From Lysobacter sp. Root690 (GTDB lineage: Bacteria > Pseudomonadota > Gammaproteobacteria > Xanthomonadales > Xanthomonadaceae): a DNA stretch of 64,000 bases. Made by a program: the position numbers and the translations under genes. Under the pieces are notes generated by a model. That model saw nothing but the letters and a program-made list of their open reading frames with translations. It made no database searches and was not told the origin of the DNA. The DNA lies in the NCBI RefSeq assembly GCF_001427785.1, contig NZ_LMHM01000016.1, positions 421,246 to 485,245 on the forward strand, read 5' to 3'. Numbering within the stretch: the stretch's first letter is position 1; each line of letters opens with the position of its first letter. Shown here in pieces: positions 38,507 through 46,670 of this stretch.

Positions 38507-39595
38507 TTATTGCAAGGTGTGGATGTGGTAGCGCGTATCCGAGCGGTCGCTGTCGGCCGGGCGCGAGCACAGGTAACTGTCCCAGCCCAGGCGCGCGCCA
38601 TTGTGTTCGTCCATGCGCACGCCCTGGACATCGTCCTGACGCAGGATCAGGCGCACTTCGTATTCCAGGGTCGAACCGGTCAGCAAGGTCAGCCATTTCG
38701 CCAGCGCGCGCGCCGCGCTGCCGCCGGGCAGGAAGCGCTGGAAGCGCTCGCGGTCCAGCGGCCCGATCCACAGCCGCAGACGCAGGTCGCGCTGCCACAC
38801 GCGTTCGCCGGCGAGTGCGGTGGCGCCCAGCTGCGCGTTGCTCTGGCCCAGGCGCGTGCGCTGCTGCTCGGGCACCACGTACCACGCGCCGACGAATTGT
38901 TCGACCCGCAACGGCGCCTGGAAATAATCCGACAGGATCCGCTGCACGAACACCGCCGACACCGGATGCTGGCGAATGCCGCCGGCGTAGTGCGCGATCG
39001 CCTGATCGAACACGTCGCTTTCGCCGTCGACCATGCGGTCGCGCAGCGCGTGCAGGCCGACCCCGGCCAGCGACAGGATCAACGGCAGGAACCGCTCGCG
39101 CCGGTCGAACTCGTACTGCACGTGCAGCCGGTACTTCTTCCACGCGGCGTAGTGCTGGGCCACCGCGCGGTTGGTGAACATGTCCAGGAACGCGCGCGCG
39201 GTGCGGTCGCGCTGGTAGATCTCGCGCTGGGCGATGGTCTCGGTGTAGTGCAGCGGCAGCACGCCGGCCACGCCGAGCAGACCGGTGAAGGCCGGGGTGA
39301 CCCGCACTTCCGAGATGTCCATCGCGGTGACCGCCGCGTCGATCGCCTCGGCGGTTTCCAGCGCGATGCCCTGCTCGTCGTAGCCCATCGCCTGTTCGAT
39401 CTCGCTGGCCGGAAACCCGAGCGACAGCGAATTGCCGAAGCGCAGCCGGGTCGGCACGACATCGCGCTGGGCCACGCCCTGGCGCGTGAACATGTGCTCG
39501 AGGACCCGCATCGCCTGGAAGAACTCGAAGCGATGCGGCTCGGTGAGCACCTGCTGGGCTACACCAGGATCGATTCGCCGCTTCGCGGTTGACAT
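38507..39595 (-). CDS. tssG: T6SS baseplate protein TssG
   Basis: A 362-residue baseplate subunit (VasB/ImpH family), part of the TssE-F-G-K wedge. Characteristic blocks: PHRFEFFQAMRVLEH near the N terminus, LRFGNSLSLGFPASEI, GLLGVAGVLPLHYTE and DRTARAFLDMFTNRAV. ATG 39595 overlaps the last 37 bases of tssF, so the pair is translationally coupled, as in most T6SS clusters. Length is normal. Confidence 0.95.
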   Translation of the reverse strand: MSTAKRRIDPGVAQQVLTEPHRFEFFQAMRVLEHMFTRQGVAQRDVVPTRLRFGNSLSLGFPASEIEQAMGYDEQGIALETAEAIDAAVTAMDISEVRVTPAFTGLLGVAGVLPLHYTETIAQREIYQRDRTARAFLDMFTNRAVAQHYAAWKKYRLHVQYEFDRRERFLPLILSLAGVGLHALRDRMVDGESDVFDQAIAHYAGGIRQHPVSAVFVQRILSDYFQAPLRVEQFVGAWYVVPEQQRTRLGQSNAQLGATALAGERVWQRDLRLRLWIGPLDRERFQRFLPGGSAARALAKWLTLLTGSTLEYEVRLILRQDDVQGVRMDEHNGARLGWDSYLCSRPADSDRSDTRYHIHTLQ

Positions 39596-41394
39596 TGGAT
39601 CAACACCTCGCCGCCGTGGCTCGACAGCAGCACCAGCTGCGTGAAGCTGTTGGCATGCACATACAGGCCGAAAAAGTGGTCGAGCACCTTCGCGAACGCG
39701 GCCACGCCGGTGCCCACGAAGTATTGCTCGTCGATGGTCAAGCGGATCTCGATCCCGCGCACCACGCTGGTGAAATGCCGACCCGGCATCCACGCGGTGG
39801 TGGCCTTGTGCTCCAGGCCGAGGATGCCCTCGATCTGGCGCGCGGTGACCGCCGAACGCGCGGTGTCGTACAGGCGCAGCATCTCCTTCAATGCGGGCAG
39901 GCCGCTCTGGGTCAGGGACAGATGATTCAGGCTCAGGTGCGAGATCAAGCGCCACTGCACGCCGCGGCCGCGCTCGAACCGCAGCGGCCGGCTGGGCTTG
40001 CGCAACAGGCTGATCGAACGCGCCGCGCCGCCGCCTTCCATGGTCAGATCGCCGCCCTGCACGTTGTAGGCCAGGTGGGTCGGCAGATCGCGATTGCTGC
40101 AGGTCAGCTCCAGGCTGATGATGTCGGTCTGCGGCAACACCGGATTGAAATCCAGGTCGACGAACGACAGCTCGGTCTCGTAGCCGGGACTGACCCGCGC
40201 GACCTGATCGTCGCGATGCGCGAGCCAGTACTGCCCGGTCTTGTCCGGCGTTTCGCCGTGGTGCAAGGAATAGAACGGGCGGAACTCGGTGATCTTCTCG
40301 CCCTGCGGGGTTTGCCGCACGCGCTTGACCGAGTCGATCGAATGCACTTCGAACGCGAACGCGCGGCGCGCATCGGCGATCACCGGGTACGAGGCGGTGC
40401 GATGGGTCGCGCGGATCGGTTCGCCGTGCTGTTCGAACAGGTTGACCACCGGCGCGCAGGCCAGGCCGATATTGTCCGCGCTCAGGCCTTCGAGCACCCG
40501 CGACACCGGCGAATCCAGCGGTGCGCTCTTGACGATCAGATGCAAGGTGAAAGCGCTGCCGGCGTGGGCGCGCAGCGCTTTCAGATCGAGATCGAAGAAG
40601 CCGAATTTTTCCGGGAACGCGAACAGCTCGGTCAGCAGGCGGTAGGCCGGATGCGAGCGCTCGGGATAGTCGATCAGCGATTCGTTCTCGGCGAAGCCGA
40701 CTTCGCTCAATGGGATCTTCGGCAAGGCGTACCAGCGGTTGCTGCCGGTCGGTTCGATATAGGCCGCGCGCAGGTTCATGGTCAGCGTGTCGCGCAGCGC
40801 CGCGCAGAACGAAGGCTCGCCGTCGGCGAACAGTCGCAACGAATTCAGGCCGAGCTTGGCCAGCGAGGGTTGGTCGCCCAGCAATTCGAGCGACAGCGAA
40901 ATCTGGCCGCCGCTGCCCTGCGGCAAGGTCACCGTCATCGGCGCCTCGACGATGGTGCGAAAGCTCGCCTTGGCCACCCGGATCGGCGCCAGCACCACGT
41001 CGTAAGCGGTGCGGAACTTGCAGCTCACCCCTCGCACCTGGCGCGAATGCAGCAAGGTGCCGCGCGGAATGGTGACCGGCGCGCTGAGCTTGGCCAGGCC
41101 CGAGCCGGCATCGAAGCGCGCGATCGAGCACGAGGGAAACGGCCGCAGATAATGCGGGTACAGCACTTCCAGCAGCGCTTCGGTGAACTCGGGGTAGTCG
41201 TCCTCGATCTTCTTCGACACCCGCGCGCTGAGCAGCGCGAACGATTCGATCAGGCGCTCGACATGCGGGTCCTGGCTGCCGTCGGCGGACAGCAGCAGGC
41301 GGCTGGCGATCTTGGGGTAACGCTCGGCGAAATCGCGTCCGTAGCGACGCAGGAAAGCCAGTTCGCGCTCGTAAAAAGGCAGCAAATCTTCCAT
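39559..41394 (-). CDS. tssF: T6SS baseplate protein TssF
   Basis: A 611-residue baseplate subunit (VasA/ImpG family). The N terminus MEDLLPFYERELAFLRRYG and the following ERYPKIASRLLLS and DPHVERLIESFALLSARV blocks are diagnostic; the C-terminal GRHFTSVVRGIEIRLTID and FFGLYVHANSFTQLVL blocks are also present. It starts 13 bp after the tssE stop and overlaps tssG at its end. Nothing unusual in length or composition. Confidence 0.96.
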   Translation of the reverse strand: MEDLLPFYERELAFLRRYGRDFAERYPKIASRLLLSADGSQDPHVERLIESFALLSARVSKKIEDDYPEFTEALLEVLYPHYLRPFPSCSIARFDAGSGLAKLSAPVTIPRGTLLHSRQVRGVSCKFRTAYDVVLAPIRVAKASFRTIVEAPMTVTLPQGSGGQISLSLELLGDQPSLAKLGLNSLRLFADGEPSFCAALRDTLTMNLRAAYIEPTGSNRWYALPKIPLSEVGFAENESLIDYPERSHPAYRLLTELFAFPEKFGFFDLDLKALRAHAGSAFTLHLIVKSAPLDSPVSRVLEGLSADNIGLACAPVVNLFEQHGEPIRATHRTASYPVIADARRAFAFEVHSIDSVKRVRQTPQGEKITEFRPFYSLHHGETPDKTGQYWLAHRDDQVARVSPGYETELSFVDLDFNPVLPQTDIISLELTCSNRDLPTHLAYNVQGGDLTMEGGGAARSISLLRKPSRPLRFERGRGVQWRLISHLSLNHLSLTQSGLPALKEMLRLYDTARSAVTARQIEGILGLEHKATTAWMPGRHFTSVVRGIEIRLTIDEQYFVGTGVAAFAKVLDHFFGLYVHANSFTQLVLLSSHGGEVLIQCQPRSGESILV

Positions 41395-41407
41395 CAGCCC
41401 ATCCTGT

Positions 41408-41896
41408 TCAAACCGCCGCGACCCGGCGCTGACGCACGACCGAGTACTGCAGCGTATTGGGCTGCAACATCGCATCGAAGCTGATCGCTTCGCGCGCCGG
41501 GTGCAGATCGAGCAAGCCGTGAATGGCGAAGCGCAGGCCGCCGGCGCTGCGCGCGTGGTTCTCCAGCGCGACGCGGACGTTGTGCAGACGCGGTTCGTGA
41601 CGGGCGATGGACTGCTCCAGCGAGCGGCAGATGGCGGCGCGATCGAAGGCGTTGGCCAGGCTCAGCGCGGAGAAGTCGCGCAGGCCGAAGGTCATCAGCG
41701 AACGCTGGCAATTCGGGAACGACTTGAGTTCGTCCTCGGTGAAGGCGGCGCGGCTGTTGAGCAGGCCTTCCAGGTCGCGGGCCACCGATTCCTTGTACTG
41801 GTCGACCGAGATCGACTTGAAGATGCGTCCGGCGCTGGCCGACTTGGGCTCGTCGTCGAACAGTTTTTCCAGCAGGCTGGGTTCGAATCCTTTCAT
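41408..41896 (-). CDS. tssE: T6SS baseplate protein TssE (gp25-like)
   Basis: A 162-residue gp25-like protein that starts sheath polymerisation on the baseplate. Visible blocks: ARDLEGLLNSRAAF, SLMTFGLRDFSALSLAN and the gp25 core RSLEQSIARHEPRLHNVRV. A weak Shine-Dalgarno (AGGAAGCGCGAG) precedes ATG 41896. It is first in the tssE-F-G-H run; the 329-bp gap to hcp upstream suggests it may have its own promoter or depend on read-through. Confidence 0.93.
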   Translation of the reverse strand: MKGFEPSLLEKLFDDEPKSASAGRIFKSISVDQYKESVARDLEGLLNSRAAFTEDELKSFPNCQRSLMTFGLRDFSALSLANAFDRAAICRSLEQSIARHEPRLHNVRVALENHARSAGGLRFAIHGLLDLHPAREAISFDAMLQPNTLQYSVVRQRRVAAV

Positions 41897-42225
41897 CTCG
41901 CGCTTCCTGTCGTTCGTCGGCGCCTGCCCGGGTGGAACGTGCGGCCGTGCTTCCAATCCTTGGAGATGAGACCGGTCGCGACGGCGATCGCGATGCGTGC
42001 CGTGCGCCCCGTCCGTTTGCGTCGGCGATCCGGGCGATGACCCGATCGACCGCTTGCGGCGGGTGTTGCGTTTGCCGTTCGCCTCGCCTTCGGCGCCGGC
42101 CCCGATACCGCGGCCGCGATGGCCGGCCGTATCGTAGAACCGGCGGCGAAAAATCCGCCGCCGGTCGGTCTGCATGATCAACATGCACGGCGCCCTGACG
42201 GGCGACGCTCATGGCAACCTCGAAC
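41897..42225. other. Intergenic region between hcp and tssE
   Basis: 329 GC-rich bases with no credible gene. Small inverted repeats occur just after the hcp stop (GCATG-N5-CATGC at 42172-42186; CGCCC-TGAC-GGGCG nearby) and may attenuate transcription leaving hcp, which would favour high Hcp levels over baseplate proteins. I cannot place a promoter. Confidence 0.4.
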
Positions 42226-42759
42226 TTAGCTCGCTGCGTACTGCGGGGTATTCTTCGACCAGCTGTACTGGAAGGTGCTGTTGCCCTTCGGACCGCCTTC
42301 GATGCCCTGCGCGGTGTAGGTGTCCTTCATGGTCGCGATGGAGAGCTGGATCTCCTCCATCAACAGACCGTTGTTGCCGATGAAGGTGCGCACCTTGCTG
42401 ACGACGATGTTCATCGCCTCGAAGACGCGGTAGTTGATGGCCTTGCCGTCCTTGCCGTCTGCACGACGGACGTTCACGGTCATCTTGTCCAAGGTGGTGC
42501 CATTGGACGCAGCCTGCAGGAACGCCGTCGAAGACAGATCGGCTTCCTTGAGGATGTTGATGGTCGAGATCTCCGAGCGCGCGGCGGTGTGACCGCCGGT
42601 CGAGGAGCCCGTGGCCGAACGCGGCTGGGTCACCTCGAAGTGAAAATCAAGCAGTTCGATCCAGTCCTTGTGATCGTTGTCGCGGGACTCGCCCTTGAAC
42701 GGACCGATCTTGAGGAAAACGCTGGGCTTCTGCTTCTGTTCTTGGTTGCCAATAGACAT
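42226..42759 (-). CDS. hcp: T6SS tube protein Hcp (TssD)
   Basis: A 177-residue inner-tube subunit, also exported with effectors. Family features: KIGPFKGESRDNDHKDWIEL then LLDFHFEVTQP near the N terminus, the loop TGSSTGGHTAARSEIS, and a C-terminal half with QLSIATMKDTYTAQG and FQYSWSKNTPQYAAS. ATG 42759 has AAGGAA 7 nt upstream. A short hairpin stands 37 bases before the start (42796-42810). Located between tssC and tssE in the same direction. Confidence 0.96.
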   Translation of the reverse strand: MSIGNQEQKQKPSVFLKIGPFKGESRDNDHKDWIELLDFHFEVTQPRSATGSSTGGHTAARSEISTINILKEADLSSTAFLQAASNGTTLDKMTVNVRRADGKDGKAINYRVFEAMNIVVSKVRTFIGNNGLLMEEIQLSIATMKDTYTAQGIEGGPKGNSTFQYSWSKNTPQYAAS

Positions 42760-42795
42760 AAATAGGTTCCTTATCTTCCATGAGACGTTGAGTTT

Positions 42796-42810
42796 GCCGA
42801 GAGATTCGGC
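42796..42810 (-). promoter_or_regulatory. Hairpin in hcp leader
   Basis: GCCGA-GAGAT-TCGGC, a 5-bp stem with a 5-base loop. A second hairpin, AGGGC-N5-GCCCT at 42865-42879, lies between the tssC stop and this one, and six T residues follow it 11 bases later on the leftward strand. Together they could partly terminate tssC transcripts or protect a processed hcp mRNA. Confidence 0.3.
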
Positions 42811-42903
42811 GTTGATTGGGAATAACCGCCAGATGTGAAGCCAGTTGAAAAAAGTAGTGCTATTAGGGCTCCATGCCCTTTACCACTCGACAGGGGCGCT
42901 GCT

Positions 42904-44397
42904 CTAACCCTTCTTGGCCCCTGCCGGCAGTTCCGCGACCAACCGCAAGGACACCGACAGCTCATCGAGCTGGAAGTGCGGCCGCAAGAACGCCACCGCG
43001 CGGTAGACGCCGGGACGACCCGGCACCTCCGATACCTGGATCGACGCTTCGCGCAACGGGTGCTCGGCCTTGGCGTCCTGGGTCGCGTTGTCGTCGAGCA
43101 GCACGTACTGCGCGATCCAACGGTTCAGGAAGTCCTCGACGTTGCCGGCCGAAGCGAAGCTGCCGATCTTCTCGCGCATCATCGCCTTGAGGTAATGGGC
43201 GATGCGCGATACCGCGAACATGTACTGCAACTGCGCCGACAGCGAGGAGTTCGCGTTCGCCGAATCGGTGTTGTACTTCTTGGCCTTCTGCGCCGACTGC
43301 GCGCCGAAGAACGCGGCGTAGTCGGTGTTCTTGCAGTGCACCAGCGGGATGAAGCCCAAATCGCTGAGCTCTTTCTCGCGGCGATCGGTGATCGCGATCT
43401 CGGTCGGGCACTTGAGCGCGACCTCGCCGTCGTCGGTGCGGAAGGTGTGGGTCGGCAGGTCCTCGACCAGGCCGCCGCCTTCTACGCCGCGGATCGCCGC
43501 GCACCAAGAGTAGTCCTCGAACGCCTTGGTCAGGCGCGCGCCGAAGGCATAGGCGGTGTTGCACCACAGGTACTTGCCGTGGTCCTGGCCATCGACTTCC
43601 TCGACGAAGTTGAAGCCTTCGACCGTGGTGCCGTCCTTCGGGTTGTACGGCAGGCGGCCCAGGAAGCGCGGCAGGGTCAGGCCGACGTAGCGGCTGTCCT
43701 CGGACTCGCGGAACGACTTCCACTTGGCGTATTCGACGGTGTCGAACACCTTGGCCATGTCGCGCGGCTTGCCCAGGTCGGTGAAGGTCTCCAGGCCGAA
43801 CATTTCCTCCGACGCGGCCGAGATGAACGGCGCGTGCGCGGCGGCGGCGACGTGGCCCATCTGTTCGACGAAGTACATGTCCTCGGCCTGGCGGCCGATG
43901 TAGTAGTCGCCGAGCAAGGCGCCGAACGGCGAACCGCCGAAGGTGCCGAACTCTTCCTCGTAGACCTTCTTGAACAACGAGCTCTGGTCGAAATCGATCG
44001 CCGACTTGAAGTCCTTGACCAATTCGCGCTTGGGCGCGTTGAACACCTTGATCTTGAGCTGGGTGCCGGTGGAGGTCTGCGAGCACAGGTAGTGCAGGCC
44101 GCGCCAGGAGCTTTCCAGCTGCTGGAACTGCGGCGTGTGCATGATCGCGTTGAGCTGATCGGAGATCAGCCGGTCCAGCTCGGCCACGCGCGCGTCGAGG
44201 GTCAGGTTGAGGTTGTCGGAAACGACGACCGTGCCTTCCAGGACTTCGCGCGCGAGTTCGGAGATCAGGTCCTTGGCGCGTTCGTGCTCGGCTGCTGACT
44301 TGGCGACCTTGCTCTTCTCGACGATCTGGTCGAGCAGGCCGAGTTCCTCGGTACCGGCGGCAGCGGCGCTGGCGCCGGCGGCTTGCGTTGCGTTCAT
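42904..44397 (-). CDS. tssC: T6SS sheath large subunit TssC (VipB)
   Basis: A 497-residue sheath protein that assembles with TssB into the contractile cylinder. Diagnostic blocks: LDRLISDQLNAIMHTPQFQ, LESSWRGLHYL, FGALLGDYYIG, FLGRLPYNPKDG and the C-terminal RPGVYRAVAFLRPHFQLDEL. Starts 2 bp after the tssB stop (TAAGCATG), so coupled. Normal length; the N-terminal ~20 residues are Ala/Gly-rich and variable in the family. Confidence 0.97.
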   Translation of the reverse strand: MNATQAAGASAAAAGTEELGLLDQIVEKSKVAKSAAEHERAKDLISELAREVLEGTVVVSDNLNLTLDARVAELDRLISDQLNAIMHTPQFQQLESSWRGLHYLCSQTSTGTQLKIKVFNAPKRELVKDFKSAIDFDQSSLFKKVYEEEFGTFGGSPFGALLGDYYIGRQAEDMYFVEQMGHVAAAAHAPFISAASEEMFGLETFTDLGKPRDMAKVFDTVEYAKWKSFRESEDSRYVGLTLPRFLGRLPYNPKDGTTVEGFNFVEEVDGQDHGKYLWCNTAYAFGARLTKAFEDYSWCAAIRGVEGGGLVEDLPTHTFRTDDGEVALKCPTEIAITDRREKELSDLGFIPLVHCKNTDYAAFFGAQSAQKAKKYNTDSANANSSLSAQLQYMFAVSRIAHYLKAMMREKIGSFASAGNVEDFLNRWIAQYVLLDDNATQDAKAEHPLREASIQVSEVPGRPGVYRAVAFLRPHFQLDELSVSLRLVAELPAGAKKG

Positions 44398-44399
44398 GC

Positions 44400-44906
44400 T
44401 TACTCCTGACCGCTCGGCTGAGCGCCGAGTTTCTTGAGCTGCTCGGTGTTGTTCAGCACGTCGTTGAGCAGGTCCTCGAGCTTCTCGTTGCCGGCGAGCT
44501 TGTTGCGCAGATCGGCGAGCTTGGTGCGCGCCTCCAGCAACTTGCGCAGCGGTTCGACCTGCTCCACCACCGCTTCGGGACGGAAGTCCTCGATCGACTT
44601 GAAGTTGAGCTCGACGCCGAATTCGCCGCCGGCGTCGCTGATCTTGTTCGGCACGCGGAACACCGCGCGCGGCGCCATGCCTTCGAGTACTTCGTCGAAA
44701 TTGTCCATGTCGACGTTGACGAACTTGCGGTCCTTGATCTTGGGCTGCGGGCCGTCCTGCTTGCCGCTGAAATCGCCCAGCACGCCGACCACGAACGGAA
44801 TTTCCTTCTGTTCGATCGCGTCGCCCTTCTCGACGTCGTAGGTCAACTGAACCCGAGGCGGCCGGACTTTCTGCAGCCGCTTTTGAATGCTTTCCTTCTT
44901 GGCCAT
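44400..44906 (-). CDS. tssB: T6SS sheath small subunit TssB (VipA)
   Basis: A 168-residue sheath subunit. MAKKESIQKRLQKVRPPRVQ at the start, the FVVGVLGDFSG block, FVNVDMDNFDEVL and a C-terminal helix that contacts ClpV (LRNKLAGNEKLEDLLNDVL) are all present. ATG 44906 is preferred to the preceding in-frame GTG; GGAGAAG stands upstream. It follows a TPR lipoprotein gene by 40 bp and is coupled to tssC. Confidence 0.96.
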   Translation of the reverse strand: MAKKESIQKRLQKVRPPRVQLTYDVEKGDAIEQKEIPFVVGVLGDFSGKQDGPQPKIKDRKFVNVDMDNFDEVLEGMAPRAVFRVPNKISDAGGEFGVELNFKSIEDFRPEAVVEQVEPLRKLLEARTKLADLRNKLAGNEKLEDLLNDVLNNTEQLKKLGAQPSGQE

Positions 44907-44946
44907 CACATCTTCTCCATGGCGTTATCGCCTGACCGTTACTGCA

Positions 44947-45534
44947 TTAATTGAACGGGTTGTCGTCCTTGGGCGGCGCGGCCGGCGTGGTGGCGGGCTT
45001 GGGCTTCGGGCGCGGTGTGCCCTTGGGCGGCGGCGGACGGACCGGCTTGTCGTCGCCTGAGACGAAGTCGTTGCCCATGGTCTCGCGCAGACTCCTGACC
45101 AGGTTCTTGGCTTCGGTCTGCGCGGTGCTCGACGACAGCGCGCCGTTGCCCTGCAGTCGGGCCAACGACTTGGAAGCCACACGCAATCCACTCACAGTGA
45201 GTACGCTGTCGGCGACCTTGTCGCTGGGATCGCGCTTGAGGACTTCCTCGGCGGCGACGATGGCGCGGCCGTAGTTACCGGCATCGAACTGCAGCTGGGC
45301 GCTGCGTAGCCAGGGCTCTTTGCGAGTCGGGTCGGCCTGCGAGGCGGCGTTGAATCCGACCAGTGCCTGCTCGACGTGACCCGCGGAAAGCTGGGCCTCG
45401 GCGTTGCGAAGCAAGGTGGCGTAGTCGTTGCTGGCTTTTTTGGAACCGCCGCCGCTGGCGCAGGAAGCCAGAGTGGTGGCGAAGAAGATGGCGATGAGCC
45501 AACGGTTTGCTGCGGTGGGGGAAACGTAATTCAT
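44947..45534 (-). CDS. TPR-containing lipoprotein linked to T6SS
   Basis: A 194-residue lipoprotein: signal ending TTLASC (Cys25), then a Gly/Ser linker, about three TPR-like helices pairs (ATLLRNAEAQLSAGHVEQAL, FNAASQADPTRKEPWL, FDAGNYGRAIVAAEEVLKRD) and a low-complexity Pro/Lys tail (PPPPKGTPRPKPKPATTPAA). First gene of the leftward tss operon. Its place next to tssB suggests an envelope accessory role, for example helping the membrane complex, but no named T6SS family is recognised. AAGGAG lies 11 nt before ATG 45534. A good sigma-70 promoter is found 92 bases upstream. Confidence 0.8.
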   Translation of the reverse strand: MNYVSPTAANRWLIAIFFATTLASCASGGGSKKASNDYATLLRNAEAQLSAGHVEQALVGFNAASQADPTRKEPWLRSAQLQFDAGNYGRAIVAAEEVLKRDPSDKVADSVLTVSGLRVASKSLARLQGNGALSSSTAQTEAKNLVRSLRETMGNDFVSGDDKPVRPPPPKGTPRPKPKPATTPAAPPKDDNPFN

Positions 45535-45625
45535 GGGGCTGTACTCTCCTTGTCGGCGCTCATGTAGCAAGGTGCGGACGTCGCCCGATTCCGGTCGCTG
45601 GCGAGTCTGGTTTACACCTTCGGCC

Positions 45626-45654
45626 GGTATAGTAGCCTTTGTCACGGTCGTCAA
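45626..45654 (-). promoter_or_regulatory. Sigma-70-type promoter of leftward tss operon
   Basis: On the minus strand TTGACG (45654-45649) and TATACC (45631-45626) are separated by exactly 17 bases. It precedes the TPR lipoprotein-tssB-tssC-hcp run by 92 bases to the start codon. The -35 matches five of six consensus bases and the -10 four of six. Confidence 0.55.
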
Positions 45655-45763
45655 GGTGACCGGGGCACTAGCATCTTGATTATTGGAAGCACTTCACGCC
45701 GGTGGCAGGGGACGGCGTGACCGCATGAGCCCCTGTGCAAGTCGACATGGAGCAAGACGCGAT

Positions 45764-46408
45764 ATGGACACTGTTTCCCCCACTCGGGTTCGCCCCGCCG
45801 GCTTTCGCACGCTGGCCCTGACCTTGGTCACCGCGGCGGCCCTGCTCGGCTCCGGATGTTCCGCCCCGGGCGGCGTCAAGGAGGCCATGGGCAAGAGCAT
45901 GGAGGCCTTCGGCCTCAAGAAACCGTCCGCGCCGGACATCAATACCGAGTACTCCGTCCCACTTCGCCTGTATGCCGGCGACAATCTCAACGCCGGCACC
46001 GAGAAGAAAGCCCTGGCGTTGGTGGTGCGGATCTATCAGCTCAAGGACACCCAGCGCTTCGAGCAGGCGCCGTTCGAGGCCTTCCTCGACGAGGCCCGCG
46101 AGAAAGAGGCTCTCGGCGGCGACCTGATCGAGGTCAACGAGATCCTGATGACCCCGGGCCAGCGCCACGAAGTCCAGCAGAAGCTGCCCGGCACGGCCAG
46201 CCACCTGGGCGTGGTCGCGCTGTTCAGGAGCCCGGCCGCAAGCCGCTGGCGGTTTTCCTTCGACAGCCGCAAGGCGATCAAGGACGGCATCACCATCGGC
46301 CTGCACGCCTGCGCCATGACCGCGACTGACACCCCGGCCCTGACCACGACCTTGTCGTCGGCGGCCAATTCGCTGTCGTCGGTGAACTGCACCAAGCCGC
46401 GTCGCTGA
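45764..46408 (+). CDS. tssJ: T6SS outer-membrane lipoprotein TssJ
   Basis: A 214-residue lipoprotein of the TssJ-L-M membrane complex. Signal peptide with lipobox LLGSGC (Cys32), then the transthyretin-like fold: LRLYAGDNLNAG, LALVVRIYQLKD, FLDEARE and HLGVVALFRSP. It is slightly longer than many TssJ proteins because of the ~30-residue leader and the C-terminal tail. ATG 45764 begins the rightward operon tssJ-tssK-tssL. A long palindrome separates it from tssK. Confidence 0.92.
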   Translation: MDTVSPTRVRPAGFRTLALTLVTAAALLGSGCSAPGGVKEAMGKSMEAFGLKKPSAPDINTEYSVPLRLYAGDNLNAGTEKKALALVVRIYQLKDTQRFEQAPFEAFLDEAREKEALGGDLIEVNEILMTPGQRHEVQQKLPGTASHLGVVALFRSPAASRWRFSFDSRKAIKDGITIGLHACAMTATDTPALTTTLSSAANSLSSVNCTKPRR

Positions 46409-46479
46409 ACCGGGCGCCCCGGCCGCGGCACAACGGCCGGTGCCTGGAAGTACGCTCGTAACAGTTGTAGTACCCTCGC

Positions 46480-46530
46480 CCTGTCGCCCAGGGTTACCCA
46501 ATGGGTCACCCGATGGATAGGGGCGACAGG
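46480..46530. repeat. Nested palindrome between tssJ and tssK
   Basis: Outer arms CCTGTCGCCC (46480-46489) and GGGCGACAGG (46521-46530) are perfect complements. Inside them GGGTTACCCA (46491-46500), a single A, and TGGGTCACCC (46502-46511) form a second palindrome with one mismatch. The transcript could fold as a long hairpin or the DNA could bind a dimeric regulator. No U tract follows. Confidence 0.6.
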
Positions 46531-46670
46531 CGTTACACGAACCAGTGCCCTTCGTTCCGGCGTTTGCCGGGCGGCGGCCCGTCCAGCACCCGTCGGTCAG
46601 GGCTGGTCCGAGGCATGGTTCGACCCGACGGTCGTCATCAATGGATTGCAGCGAGGCACGCGTGAGTCGG

